Origin: Sipunculus nudus
Lineage: Eukaryota > Annelida > Sipuncula > Golfingiida > Sipunculidae
DNA length: 64,000 nucleotides
Assembly: GCA_026874595.1 (NCBI GenBank)
Contig: CM049307.1
Location: 52,633,370-52,697,369 of the forward strand
Reading direction: 5' to 3'
Notes under the pieces: model-generated
The model's database searches: none
What the model saw: the letters and a program-made list of their open reading frames with translations, nothing else
What the model was told of the DNA's origin: nothing
Made by a program: the position numbers and the translations under genes
In this document: positions 11,725-24,090 of the stretch, piece by piece
Numbering within the stretch: the first letter of the stretch is position 1
Layout of the letters: each line of letters opens with the position of its first letter

Positions 11725-12115
11725 AATGGGGGTTCCTTGCTGGAGGAGAAATAATGGGCATAATCATTGCTTAAAGACAGCCGAAGAAGAATAAGTGCTA
11801 GGAACAGAAGAAAGACTTGTACACGACCTTCATAGATCTTATAAAGGCTTCTGATATTGTCTACAGAGAGGTCTCTTGAAGACAACTGCCACATACATAT
11901 GTCTGGACGGACCCCGTGCATCGCAATGATTCTCATGTTTCATGACGGTATATGGCAGCTCGCTTGCATGATGATAAGAAACAAAATGCATGCCTTCACA
12001 GTGACATGCCCATTGTTTCCGGCCATTGGCACTGTTTACCGTTTTCGGCCATGTTTATGCACCGATCTTTTTAACCGATGACTGGGCTCTCGGCACCGCC
12101 ATGCAGCGTGTAGAA
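11725..12115 (+). pseudogene. LINE relic: reverse transcriptase fragment
   Basis: On the plus strand, shifting frame several times, the sequence shows successive RT blocks: EQKKDLYTTFIDLIKASDIVYRE (usual DLYTTFVDLTKAFDTVSRE, shown here in part), then ILMFHDGIWQLA (usual VRQFHDGMxARV), FSAMFMH (usual FSAMLTD), and FLTDDWALGTAMQR (usual LFADDCAL---ADMQR). The last is the catalytic aspartate pair. The order and phrasing match the same ORF family as the inverted endonuclease half at 10440-11480, which suggests one element. It is decayed, with in-frame stops and small indels. Confidence 0.72.
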
Positions 12116-12284
12116 TATGTAAGTCGGAACTGATAGGGTTTAAAGGACACGTGACAAATCGGCCGTACTATTAGCAGCAGGTTATATTACAGCACATTCC
12201 TGGAAAGCGCCACTGTAGAACCGACATCATAGTGGAAAGTAAAGTCCACAATAATTTTGATACGTCAATATACCTAGCAACACC

Positions 12285-14192
12285 TTAAGGTCTAATCATC
12301 GTCAAACAAACTTGGTTTAATTTAGCTTTAGAATTCATATTAATAATAATTTTAGACACAGTGATGTATATATATATTTTAGAATCTTTAGAATATTCTC
12401 TATCGGATGAGATATGTTTAAAAAGTGTAACAGTGTCCACTTTGAAAATTTAAAACTTGAAATGATTTAAAATTATTTTTTTTAATTGGATATATCTCAA
12501 AATTGGCATAGGGTATGTATTTGGAAATAGTATCATTTGAAACAACATACAAATATCTCCAGGCGTTTTTTTATTATATATTTATTGTCTTTTTTCATAA
12601 TGAATTTTAAATTTAAAAAAAATGTGTGATGTTAACAGTACTCATTTCGTTTAAATAACGTATTTCTACTACACTAAAAAACGATATAGGAAAAAAGAAA
12701 AAAAAAACGCATTTTAGAATACTTGTTGATTTACCTATATGCAAAATTTGAAGACTATATTGGATGGTTTTTGAGAAATATCGCTCTGAAGACCGTACAG
12801 TCTCCTGAATTACTGTTTTGAGAAATTTCGTTTTGAGTGGAAAACAGGGATGTAAGCGCAAGTGACAGTTGTATGTTTTCACTAAATGTTCCGATGAGAA
12901 TCGGTTTCAAAATATAAATTATAAAATTTAATGGTTTATCAATGTTCAAAAAAAGGATTTATTAGGCATCATGACAACTGGAGAACTGTCAAACTAAAGT
13001 AGACGGAGCTTACTGGTCCGAGGGGTCGGTCATCGGTAATCAGGTCATGGGCTACCGCGCCGGGGCACGCGTCAGGTGTGAAGTGACTGATAAAAATGAT
13101 CACTCTGTTTACTCTGCGCTCTCATTTAGACCACCATATACCCTATTCCATTTAACAGCTTGTCTCTCCCTCTCAAAATTATATATGAGACACTACAAAG
13201 CTAGCAGCAACATATATATATATATATATATATATCTCATTAGATTTATTTACACCAGTCATATACGCGCTAAATCGTGTTACGGCCGCTCTTCCTTTAC
13301 CGAACGCTCTCATAGAGCTCTCCGGCGCGGTTCACTTCGCAAAATTTGTTACCAGGCGACGTGGTGGTGTAACTTGGTGCCGCGTTCCTCTCACAAATTT
13401 CAATCGTGCAACGCAGTCCCATATTGCTGCACCACCCTCGACGTTTATCTACATCCTCCACTTACGACACGGGAACCTTGTAATCAGTAGTATGTGACTG
13501 TCTCTCGTTCAAATAGCGAATTTTATCTTCGCTCATTCTACTCTATTTTCTTCGACCCATGACGTTCAGTTTGAAGATAGTGTATATTATAGAAGAAGGA
13601 ACGATGTAATCGGTAATGGTTTTGGCGATGTAATGATGGACCCTGGGAGAAAAAATGTTATAGTGTATAACAGGGTCAATATTACAGAAATAACAATCGG
13701 TAAATTCATATTTCTGGGTATATTCTTGGTGCCAGGACCATTATTGGGTGACACTCACATATTTTAGGGCAGTGACATAGACATAATTCGGCGACTGGAG
13801 GAATACCATGTACAGTTTACTTCTGGGTTAGGCGTATAGGGGGGACGTGTTTGTATTAATTAGTGCCAATTAGTAAGTGCCGGTAATAAAGATAAGCTCT
13901 TTCCCGGCTGACTGACCGCGGCTTCCCCACGCCTGTCAATCAACCATTTGCCTAATACCGCGAGCGCATGGTTAACCAATAAGCAGCTCACACGCTGCTA
14001 ACTCTCGCCGAGCTGACAGTTGGTCCTGTTTGCACCCCACGTGGGGTTGACATCTGAATTAAAATACTTATTTTTCTAATTGATACAAAACAACCCCAGG
14101 AACGTGTTTTTGTGAAAAGATAGATATAGCAAACATCTATAAAACCAGATGTTTTTCAGAAAATGTGATTTTTTACGATGATTAGACCTTAA
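12285..14192. mobile_element. 1.9-kb element with TTAA-flanked inverted ends
   Basis: TTAAGGTCTAATCATCGT at 12285-12302 is repeated exactly as its reverse complement at 14175-14192. This perfect 18-bp inverted pair is 1.9 kb apart, and the outermost four bases of each end are TTAA. TTAA target duplication is the hallmark of piggyBac-type transposons, though the ends GGTCT are not the textbook piggyBac CCYT. The interior has no transposase frame. It contains a (TA)n tract (13212-13235), CpG-rich blocks at 13020-13490 and 13880-14050, and the 14-bp palindrome ACCCCACGTGGGGT (14034-14047). Confidence 0.55.
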
Positions 14193-14600
14193 AGGGGTCC
14201 AATCACCTATCAAGCATGTTGAATTAACACGAAAAAAATAGTTTTTTCCCTCTAAAATTAATCTGTACCTGCCAAATTTTTGCTATGAAACCGTTTGCTT
14301 ACTCCTGTAAACGAATGTTGAAAACAGTGCATCGGGCGCGATCACAGATGTCAACATAAACACAGCGCGCGTGGGGCCGTGTGCATCGCGGAGCCACAAC
14401 ACGTGTCAATCAGGAGATGTACTAACTGACTTGGCCAAAATAATGTAATACGTGTTCTCGCTGGCTGAAAAACCGCGTGTTGCGGCTCACCATCGGACCT
14501 CCAGTGGCGCGGCCTTGTTATGGTAGACAGACACACATGGACTGTGTTTACTAATATGCAGAGCCATAACAAGGTGTTAAACAGCTATATGTGAGGTACT
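13880..14600. promoter_or_regulatory. CpG-rich block with palindromic E-box and TALE-type sites
   Basis: A dense CpG stretch with TGTCAATCA at about 13937 and again at about 14404 (PBX/TALE-type), GGTTAACCAATAAG near 13972, the perfect palindrome ACCCCACGTGGGGT at 14034, and another CACGTG at 14400. It straddles the right inverted end of the 1.9-kb element. No exon is recognisable, so enhancer or promoter function is inference. Confidence 0.3.
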
Positions 14601-16526
14601 GAGACTTTGTGCTGGGATGGTTTGGCTGGGGAAACTTTTGTATTAAGCTAAACTGAACTGATAGCGTGAAAGAAATGGCATAATATTGCTGGCGATTATG
14701 TCCCCTTAATTCTTCAAAACAACATGGATTAGGAGGTTAGGTGTAGACCAGTCAAAGTCAGCATTGACTTAGTGAGACTCCGATTGACGTTTTGGAGCGA
14801 AGAAGTATTTGCCATGTACCAAGCTTAACTCTGCCAGCCGGTGGTGTTCAAAATGCTTCTTTGTGCACAATTAAGAGTGTTCCATATAGACATGCCAGAG
14901 AGCTGAATATCTTCCACACAACCTGTGTTCTCATGTTGTTGGAACCCTTCTAGAACGGACTAACAATATGAGCATTTTCTGCGCATATATATACATGATC
15001 AGCGCATCACCAATAAGCTCGCTTGTAAAGTGGACTCGCAAGAAAAAAAAAACCCGCCAAGTCGGGAGACCCAAAATTCAATTAACAATCTCTATTTTAC
15101 CTGTCGGCTTTAAACCTTTAAATCTCCTGATGTATATGCATCACCCAAAATCCGATATATCATGGAATAACTTGCACTGCTTTAACTCGGTTTTCAGGCG
15201 ACCTGATATAGGGAGCTCTTAATACCGAAATACTTCATAGACATGGTATGATCATACGGTACATGTCCCCTATAAAACTTTGATGAATTAATCAGTCCAT
15301 ACAACCAAAAGGGCAACAGGTACTTGATAAAGTGTTTGGGTTTATCTTTATTCTTTTGTTGTATGGAGAGTATAACGTACATGCGCCTGTCGTATTCATA
15401 CAACTAAGCATAACCTTATCTTGTATATTCATGAGGCAGAGAAGTCTGACAGGTATAGACAGACTTAATGGGTAAAAAGACAGAGGGACAGACAGACTTG
15501 ACAGCCAAAGAGACAAACGGATGAGCACTCATGCATTCGTCTTAAATGTTTCCTCTTCATAAGCGGATCCAGAGGGGGCACGTGCCCCCCCCCCCTTTAG
15601 CTTACATTATTTTCTGTACTGCCATGCATATTTCCTACGTCCCTTTCAATCAAATAGTATTGAATCTACCTATGTCATAAGATATTTTATATCAAGTTCA
15701 TCCCTTCCTATCCATTTCTCCAATAATCTAACCCTGTGGCTGGAGTTAACTCTTGGTAAATGAACAGTTAGACGCGACTCATCATTTTCACCAAGATAAG
15801 CTATGTTACAGTTTATAATTACAAAATGTAATTGGTCATTTTTATTTTTGTTTTCGCACTCTTTTTGGCCGACAAAACCCATTTTTGTACGACAAAATCG
15901 GCCTAATATGCGTCGGCTTCACAAGAGACGTAATTTAGGATATGGGCGACTGAACACATGACCTTTTCATATTTGCTGGAGACAATTAATGTTCCATGCT
16001 GAGTGAAGGTTTACAGTTTTGTCTTACACTCATCCTCCGCCCCCCTCCCCCCTCCCCCCCTACAGTAAAAACCTGGATCCCCTTGTAATACGTTCATTCT
16101 GCCATGACGACCACCATATAGGTCTTTTCGCTTTTAAATACAATCATGTTAGCGTGTATGTGAACGAAGTTTTGCGGTATTACTTTGTATTTTTTTTGTC
16201 ATCGCATTAATTTAGACTTTACCAGTGGCATACGTGTAGTTGCCGGTCAAATAATTCTTCGAATTATGATTAAGGCTACGCAAAGAAAGTAGTCGTTTCA
16301 CGGATTCGCAGCTCCTGTTTATTTTTAATTTTTTTTATTTTTGCAAATGAGGACCAGCTTTGTCTTTGGTAATGTTGTTAATTTGGGCTCTTGCTCGATG
16401 TATAAAAAAGGTAGGGAAAAAAGTACCAGTTTTGTGTTGATCACCTTTCCAATATTTGTTTTGTTTTTACCTGGCATTCTTGCCAAAATTCCACATATTG
16501 TATCTTGACTGAATTTATATATATAG

Positions 16527-16562
<36 letters not shown>

Positions 16563-17440
16563 CCGTAGAACGAGTAACTCTTGGTGTGGCCTTACTTAGC
16601 GAGACACCTCTATGTTCCATACTAAAATTATTACTTAGCACATTGTGGCAGTAAAAACTGTTACCGCATGAAAACCTTAGTCTCAAGTATAATATGTTCA
16701 ATAGGTTTTTCACTTACAAACTAACACTTCAGTTTGTATTTATACCCCTCTTGCGTCATTAATGACGTAGGCCCCTAAATTATTTGCCCACGTATGTTTG
16801 TCAGGATATTATACGCGTACACTTAAGTTTACCTGAACTGTCCTTATATGGGGTGCACTTAACGATACTTCTGTTGCCTACAGAGAACGTTGTCACCCCT
16901 GACTTAACGTGATAACTTTACAACCGATATATCCTATAAAACAATAGGATGGGTTTACGCTCGCCACTTGATTTCACAAATCAAGAAATTAGATCCCGGT
17001 CATTACAGGTGACATTTCCAGGTTCTTTTAAGGACGTGTATAAAAATACCAGACAATCATACACCCAGATCAATAGAAACTATGAGACATCAGGTTAAAT
17101 TCACAAATATAATTCAAGACAATACATACAGAGACATAGATGTGAGTGTGTGTGCGTTGATGTGTCAATACGACAGTCCTTCACATAAAAAAAATACAGG
17201 ATATTTACTGAGTCCATGGTTTGTATAAAAACAATAAAGTCCAGTTCCTTCAGAGATCTCTGGTTACTGTTTTGTGCAGAATTTAGCGTATGGTTAGTAC
17301 CATATAGTCTTTCTGAGTTTAGCGATCTTCAACTGATCTTGCTTGACAGCGACCCGGGTAGGTTTACGTTCACATGAATGGTAATAGCTCTCTTTGTTTA
17401 TATATGAGCTTAGAGTCCTTGACCTTACTCGTGTAGCAAT
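14601..17440. other. Intergenic; decayed repeat fragments and a microsatellite
   Basis: No gene seen. At 15564-15598 GCGGATCCAGAGGGGG runs into the perfect 16-bp palindrome GGGGGCACGTGCCCCC (15574-15589) and a C run, the same signature as at 3782 and 30362. A compound (TA)n(TG)n microsatellite occupies 16516-16562. A C-rich run is at 16037-16060. The open frames at 15194-15882 and 16019-16210 have no recognisable product. Confidence 0.6.
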
Positions 17441-17835
17441 TGTTTCACGGCTTACAGCGATTATGTATCTAGGTCAAGCTGAACTAGGCCGGCAGGTGAC
17501 GCGTGCGCACTTACTTTACCGCCAATACAATGCTCTGTCGGCAGCACGGCTGTGATCTCGTGAGCTGGGCCCTTGCCTCATTTAGAAGCTTGCTTCTATG
17601 CCGTTCCTGGCGGGTTTAAGCGTTTCAATGTTCTTTCTGCCGTGCGTGCGTGCTGCCTCTTCAAGCTTCAAGACCCAACTGAAGCAGCGTCCCGTCTCTC
17701 CCTGAACTCTGACGTCACAATCGCCTGTGCACAGTGTACGGCGATCCGGTTCTCTGATTGGCTTATGGCTCAACTGTCCCATATAAGGATATATGTGATC
17801 TAGTATGACTGCTAGCGTCACCATGGCGACCCACA
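17440..17835 (-). promoter_or_regulatory. Promoter-like block: X-box-like, CArG, CCAAT, CRE, then a donor
   Basis: CpG density here is about 70 per kb (21 CpGs in 17461-17760). Reading on the minus strand the order is: an X-box-like GTCACCATGGCGAC palindrome (17817-17830, one mismatch to RFX consensus), a perfect CArG box CCTTATATGG (17779-17788), a CCAAT box (17757-17761), a full CRE TGACGTCA (17710-17717), about 190 bp of CpG-rich sequence, and a consensus donor GTAAGT (17509-17514). This is the spacing expected of a serum-response-type promoter with a short first exon near 17515-17650. No coding sequence follows, so it could start a non-coding RNA, an alternative 5' exon of KIF19 (same strand, 12 kb downstream), or be an enhancer. 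Confidence 0.5.
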
Positions 17836-19647
17836 TACCAGATGTAATACACGCAATGCGTGACACAGATAAATCAGCTGATAGCCGATGGGATTTCATA
17901 CAAGAATACACAATATATATATATATATAATCAAGACCTGTCAACGCTTTAGGATGACGCTTCACGTCAATATCAATAGAGAACAGACTTCGTTTAACTA
18001 TGATACAAAATACCGTACATATTGTCACCGATTTTCTGGTGACAAACGTCAACATACGAAAGAGTATGAAGGGATATAGCAAAAATTAAATGTAAACCTT
18101 TTTTTATTCATTATTCAACGAATACTTACGCATATAAGTTTATGTATTCTTCTGATATTTAATCAGCCGGGTAAAAAAATATCCAAAAATAAATTTCAGG
18201 TAAAAAAAAATCAATTCAAATAGTCAAGTCAGGGAATATAAGACAGTTTGTAAAAAAAAAAAAAAAAAAAAAAAACAGTAACCTTAATGACCAGACCCCC
18301 GCCCCCCCCCCCCTTTTTTTCCCCGCCACACACATGAGAACATACAAAAGTAATTACAATAAATCTATTTCTGTTCAAAATCTAATTTACCAAATTTACT
18401 TGGATTTTACACTAAAGTTTAAGATATCATATGTAAAGGCAGACTAACAGCCAAACAGACAGAACAGGAGCTTGAATCCCTATATAATGGGTTTGATTTT
18501 ATCGAGAAATCTGAAGTAACAAGAAATTAATGAAACTATATACTTCGTACGGAGAGGGAATGTGTAACGCACATAAAGGGGGTGCAAATTCACCACATAT
18601 TGACTCTTAAACATGCGTTAATTGCATATATCGCTTGGTCAGGATACAGAAAGACAGAAAGGATTAATGACATTTAATGTAACCTTTGCAGGGTGTAAAG
18701 TTGCTTGGACAAATATTGGAAATATGTACAATACCAGTGTTGCCATCTAGAGGGGACTTTGAACATCATTTGATACTTCTATGATATTTGTAAAAGCACC
18801 AGGTAAAAACAAAAACAAATAAAAAAAAAAACACAAAAAAACCTGCAGCAGACGTTGGCTACTCATAGTTTTGTGCTGAAAATAATGAACTGGTATCATA
18901 AAGGTTTCCATGCCATTTTCATAATCAGCTCGTGTTTCTTTATATATAAAAGCACATAATTGTATCTTTATACTATCCGGTGCGATGGGGTGAGGACAAA
19001 AGTGGATTGGACCCCCCCCCCCACACACACACACACATGCACACACACAAAAAAACATACAGGTACGAAACCCGTTGTCTTTGCACTGCATATTTTAATA
19101 TTTTCTAGGAGAATTAGGATGAATCCTTAAGAATTATCCGTTTGGACTGCATATTTTAACTTTTTTACAAACATGGGAGCGGCCAAATACAAAATTCATT
19201 ATATACGTATACAATTTGCAAACACACACACACACACACACATATACATAAACACTAGGTATCATATAATCATCTGTACATTTGATCAAATAAATATTAA
19301 GGATTGGGATCTATAAAATTTGATACTCTCCATCCCAATTATCCGCACGGACAAACAATCCGACACCCACGCCCAAAAAGGCCAACCTCTTGCCTCTGTC
19401 ATGTGTATGGGATCGGAAAAAATTATAGGTAGACAGCCACTATAGATACTAATTAAGGAAACATTAAATTTTACAGTAAAAAATCTTAGGTTAATTTGTT
19501 ATTTATCATTTTTCTTTCATGGACGAAAAGTATATTTATAGAATGAAGATTTGCAGGTTTCGTTGTTAATAATGTTGAAGTATGCGTGGTGTGCCGATTA
19601 AGATATATCTAGGATACGAGTGTATAATTAGCCCAAACGAATAAACC

Positions 19648-19649
<2 letters not shown>
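17836..19649. other. Intergenic; simple repeats only
   Basis: No gene seen. Contains a poly(A) run (18253-18275), a C run (18297-18313), a C run joined to (CA)n (19010-19035) and (CA)n (19219-19242). Confidence 0.7.

Positions 19650-19724
<75 letters not shown>
19650..19724. repeat. (TA)n microsatellite, ~37 units
   Basis: An uninterrupted TA dinucleotide array. It directly abuts the left member of an inverted sequence pair that begins GGCCAATTCTCATGAAACG at 19725. Confidence 0.95.
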
Positions 19725-19727
<3 letters not shown>

Positions 19728-19762
19728 CAATTCTCATGAAACGTCAACAATTCAAGTTTCCG
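19725..19762 (+). repeat. Left member of a ~38-bp inverted pair abutting (TA)n
   Basis: Starts GGCCAATTCTCATGAAACG directly after the (TA)n array. The reverse complement of 27402-27439 matches it with about five differences over 38 bp. Either the two are termini of one 7.7-kb DNA transposon inserted into TA-rich DNA, or they are independent copies of a repeat that targets (TA)n. Confidence 0.6.
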
Positions 19763-21315
19763 GATGTCAAATTATTTTCTTCTCAGACTCTTTTGGTTGT
19801 CATATAATTAGAAAGAGTGCGTTTCAAGGATTCATTGGATAGTACTGGTCACTGCTAACTCATTATATTTTTTCTTTTGGCCATCCGTGATGATTTGGGT
19901 ATATATTTGTCTGTTAAAGGACTTTTACATAACATTTGCATAACCAGGGCTCTTATTCTCTAAAAATATTTGCAGATGGTTCAATTTTTGTGTGTGGGTT
20001 TTGAGTAAAAAATATTGGCCAAATCAATGAGCAACACATTTTAAAGGTGACACTTATTTGGGGGACTTGAAAGGTTGGTCGAAAATTGACTGCTTTTAAA
20101 AACCACAGAAGTTTTCTGATGGGAGGTTCCTCCAGTTCTTGCACGTGAAGAATAATACACAAAATAGACAAATAATTAGCCATTATCAATAGGACCGTGG
20201 TATCCCTAATGCAGTATGAAAATATAGACAGTCATATATAGTTAAATATATAAGTAGGTGGGCATATGTACTGTGGTACACGTTTGTAACAGTTATTCGT
20301 GCATTTTTTTATATAGAGCTACATCTCGTTAGATTAACCTTTGAGGTAAACACTACAGTTCCATCTGATTTTTTTTCTACTTTATTTCACTGCGTTCACT
20401 TCAGAAGGAGAAATTATGTTAACTTTCAAGACGCAACCTGAATAGTGGTACATGGCTTTAACAAAACATGGATATAACTGAAGAATGGACTGAAAATATT
20501 TAAAAAAATAGTTGCACATAAAACATTCTGTTCTTTAATAGTTAAACTTGCTTGTCAGCATAGATTAACCCGTAAATTCACAAATAAAAGCCCTTGGTAT
20601 AATAACAAAATAAAAATCGGGATACTTTAAAGACATAATTCTCTAGAGTGGAAGAATTGGCGTTTAATATATAAAATGACCACATTAAAATATTGTACAA
20701 TAGATATACAATTAAAATGTTTGCTCCACCTTCTGTTGATTTTCCTTCTTTATTTATATAGGGATAGGGTGCATCAGGCTTGTGGCATATATACACGCAT
20801 TTATATCCCCAATTCCTCGATATTTCATCTTTTAGTCCCAAATTTAGTTTTTCCCTTACATTCGTTATAAATCTACACTTATATTTGTCTCCGCTGAGTC
20901 ATCCTCGGACACTACCCATGTATACCGCTTTCTTTTATCACTACCCCTTATTTAGCAACAACCCCCCCCCCTCTGGGAATTATATCTCATATATATAGTA
21001 TTCTCATATGATATGCTACCGGTAAGATTAAAAACTTACAATTTATGTGTTTTTTAAATTTACTTCCGTTGCCTTCCCTAACTAAATTTTCAAGAAATTC
21101 TTTTGCCTATCAAGTTTTTACCTGCTTGGAGAAATTTTTTTTTTCCATTTGGGAAATCTGTAGAATAGAAATACCTAATAATGTAATTCTTGATCTTCTT
21201 TTTAAGAGTCAATATATGTAGAAACGTAGTGGTATATTAAAACTATAAGCGGAAATTGCCTTTTTATTTCTTGAAAAGTATGTATATATTTTATAATATA
21301 ACATTGGTATCCTGA
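19763..21315. other. Intergenic, nothing recognised
   Basis: AT-rich sequence with a C run at 20961-20971. The frames at 19953-20189 and 20578-20998 have biased composition and no recognisable motif. Confidence 0.6.
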
Positions 21316-21714
21316 AAGAGCTTTCAGGAACGTGGGGGTAAGCGTCCCAGACGCTCAAAATCTTTTACGGACGCTCGGTTCTGAGTGTTCTAGCGTCCGA
21401 TGGGACACCCGGTTTTCTGGATTTAGCACCTTGTAGCAGTCAATGATCATTACCGGGTGCCTGAACCGAACCGGTCAGTTGTGTAAACGCCGTGTTGATA
21501 ACTGTGGCTTACAGCAAATATCCATATAATGACACGATTTCTTATCATATAATAGTATGATAATTACATAAAATACAAAAATGACTCAATTATACATAAC
21601 CCCTCATACTTGGACACATATATCATCGCCGCTTGGGACGCTCTAAACTCAGATGGGACTCCCCAAATTTTTTTGCCTGAGACTCTTCAAATATTTTTCC
21701 TATTGAAAGCCCTG
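21316..21714. mobile_element. Non-autonomous hAT-type element, ~399 bp
   Basis: The right end reads TGAAAGCCCTG, so its terminus is CAGGGCTTTCA, a hAT-style end. The left end is AAGAGCTTTCA, decayed at two positions. Flanks TATCCTGA (21308-21315) and TATCCAAA (21715-21722) agree at six of eight bases, as expected for an old 8-bp hAT target duplication. Subterminal GACGCTC, GCGTCC and GATGGGAC motifs repeat in both orientations, typical of transposase-binding clusters. Confidence 0.65.
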
Positions 21715-22059
21715 TATCCAAAAAGAGTATTTTAGATTCAATTTGTTCCTTTGATAATCCAGAATAATGGGAAATATAAAGATGAAGACAATGTCAAAAT
21801 TAGGTTAGGCTCTGTAAATAATCATTCTGTGTGTCCTCTTAAATCTTATACAAGAAATGCCGCGTCTTAATGTAGCAGTGTCGAACTGCTACTGATGCTC
21901 CTCACCCTTTCATCCTCGTGTATTACTCGTTTCTGATCATGATGGCCAGAAATTTATGAAATGATAATTAAAGAATTTGTTCGTATCTGTTACTTGAAAC
22001 AATTGCGTCAATTTATCTTCAAGGGTATGGGGATGACATGTAGACTAGAGGGGGACATA

Positions 22060-22063
<4 letters not shown>

Positions 22064-22107
<44 letters not shown>
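22064..22107. repeat. (TA)n microsatellite
   Basis: An uninterrupted TA array of about 22 units, 240 bp outside the 3' end of the LINE. Confidence 0.95.
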
Positions 22108-22110
<3 letters not shown>

Positions 22111-22731
22111 GCGACCAATGTAAAATATATTACAGCTAAGTATACTTTTAAATAAAATAGGGATCATGTCTTCAAAAACCGATTAATTCTAAACCAGGCT
22201 CAGATAAAAAATATTTTATAGAACACTCGGAAATTGTACCATAGTCTTTCATTCTTAATCTAACTATTAATATTTTAATTTCCAGTCTTATTCTCTGAAT
22301 AGCAGGAGATGATTACATTGGTCCTCCACGGTCGCTAAAAAGTGATGGGAACAGAACAGAACAGAACTTTATTTAGGAAAAAGGCCTCAGGCCCAAAGTT
22401 CCAAACATTTCAATAAATATTTAATTTAAACAGGTACATCAATCCAATGGAAGGTAGCAGTCTTATATTTTCTAGTAAACACTGCCATTAACAAAAGTAA
22501 CAAAACTGCATACCTACATACATATAAATCTGTTTTGCCATCATCTGTGAGGATAAACATAATTACACTTCAATAAACAGCCAGGTAAAAAATTACAACA
22601 TTATAATGTTAAGTAACAGTCTTAAAATGACTAATCAATCGTGCCATAAACACATGTAACATTATTGCACACCTAAGTACACAATGAATCTATTGTGCTG
22701 TCAACAGTGAGTACTGTTTAAAATACATAAT

Positions 22732-23341
22732 TCAACCATCTATCATTTTCCGTCTCCTCAAAAACGAATTAAACACATATGCAGCAACTTTTGATATTTC
22801 AAATGGATTATCTAGATTAAATAATTTTATAAAATTTTGTTCACTTGGATAATGCAAGTCTTGTCTAATATATTTTAACCTCAAATCGTGATATAATTTA
22901 CACTCTTGCATAAAGTGAGCTTCATCCTCAACAATATTGAATCCATAGCATAAACAATATTTACAGATCCTTTCTTCACGAGAAATGTTTTTATGGCGGC
23001 CCATTTCTATAGCTAATTCATGATTTGAACATCGAAGTTTAGCAAGTGCTGTACGGTGTTTTTTTTTTGGGGGGGATACAATCAACATATTTTTCTAGAG
23101 TGAGCATAGATTTAAAAGTACCATTATAGTAGAGTTTACTGCACAATTCAATATCACCATGCCAATTTTGAATGGCCATATCTTTTATTCTCATTTCAAC
23201 TTCTTTCATAAAATAATTCACCTCTCCAATGTACTGTGCCATCCAAACATATCCAAAACCAGACTGGAACCACAATGTTCTTACTTGAGATAGCCAATTA
23301 GATTTACCACCGTTATTTAAATTCATCAACAAATTGTACAC
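22732..23341 (-). pseudogene. LINE C-terminal region with Cys-Cys-His-Cys-like motif
   Basis: Two overlapping frames continue the polyprotein: KSNWLSQVRTLWFQSGFGYVW, then after a frame break LAKLRCSNHELAIEMGRH and ERICKYC--VEDEAHFMQEC--YHDLR. The last is a C-x2-C...H-x4-C arrangement common at LINE C-termini. The break falls at a C7A10-type homopolymer junction (about 23054-23072). It ends at a stop just before the 3' UTR. Confidence 0.8.
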
Positions 23342-23354
23342 CTGTTTCTGATAT

Positions 23355-24090
23355 CTATATGTTCTGTATATGCAAAAGTTTAATCCAATACTTAATACAA
23401 CGCAATAAGCCAGTTACAAACAAAGGAAATCTGCCACATTCTCCTGATGCTGCTGCATTTGGAGTATTCTGACCTACATTTAAAATGTGTTTGCAGAATT
23501 TGTACTGTACTCTCTCTATAGTTTCTGATTTTTTAAAACCCCACAACATCCATATGTTAGTATTGGCACTACCATTTGATCAAACAAATAAAAGGGATGT
23601 TTTGTACTCACATATTTACACTTTTTGCTGAATGTTTTAATCATGGATACAGCTTTGTTTGCTTGTAAAACCTGCTGTTGTTGTGTTTTTGACCAAGACA
23701 ATTTTGTGGAGAGAATAATACCAAGATATTTGTAGTATGGAACCACTTCTAACTGTTTACCTTTTAAATACCATTTTTCTACTTTTCGTAAGGGACCACC
23801 TTTCCTAAAAACCATAATCTTAGTTTTATCTGTATTAATTTTGAAACCATAATTTTCACAAAACTTTTGTAAGAGATCAATCTGTTGCTGAAGTCTACCT
23901 ACAGTATCTTCACAATTAACCATATCATCTGCAAATAACAATGTCATTAAATCTGAGAGATTTCCATTTACATATATCCCTTGACAATCACTTCCATCTA
24001 ACATGTTACAATACTCATTAATAAATAAAGAAAATAATAAAGGACTAATCATACAACCTTGCCGGGTACCTACCGAACATGCAAACTAAA
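23355..24090 (-). pseudogene. LINE reverse transcriptase, C-terminal half
   Basis: Begins on the minus strand with SVGTRQGCMISPLLFSLF (RT block before the catalytic site), continues to LLFADDMV (catalytic aspartates at about 23924-23935), then YGFKINTDKTKIMVF and YKYLGIILS, the usual palm and primer-grip blocks. A frame change near 23530 leads to IERVQYKFCKHILNVGQNTP and GECGRFPLFV, the RT tail common in non-LTR elements. The catalytic residues are intact, but the finger blocks before GTRQG are absent, so the enzyme cannot be functional. Confidence 0.88.

Noticed and set aside
13047-13490. Open frame of 147 codons on the plus strand
   Set aside because: It spans a (TA)n tract (Ile-Tyr run), has no recognisable domain and no splice or promoter support.
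17582-18082. Open frame of 166 codons on the minus strand
   Set aside because: It runs through CArG, CCAAT and CRE sites of the promoter-like block and a (TA)n tract, and encodes nothing recognisable.
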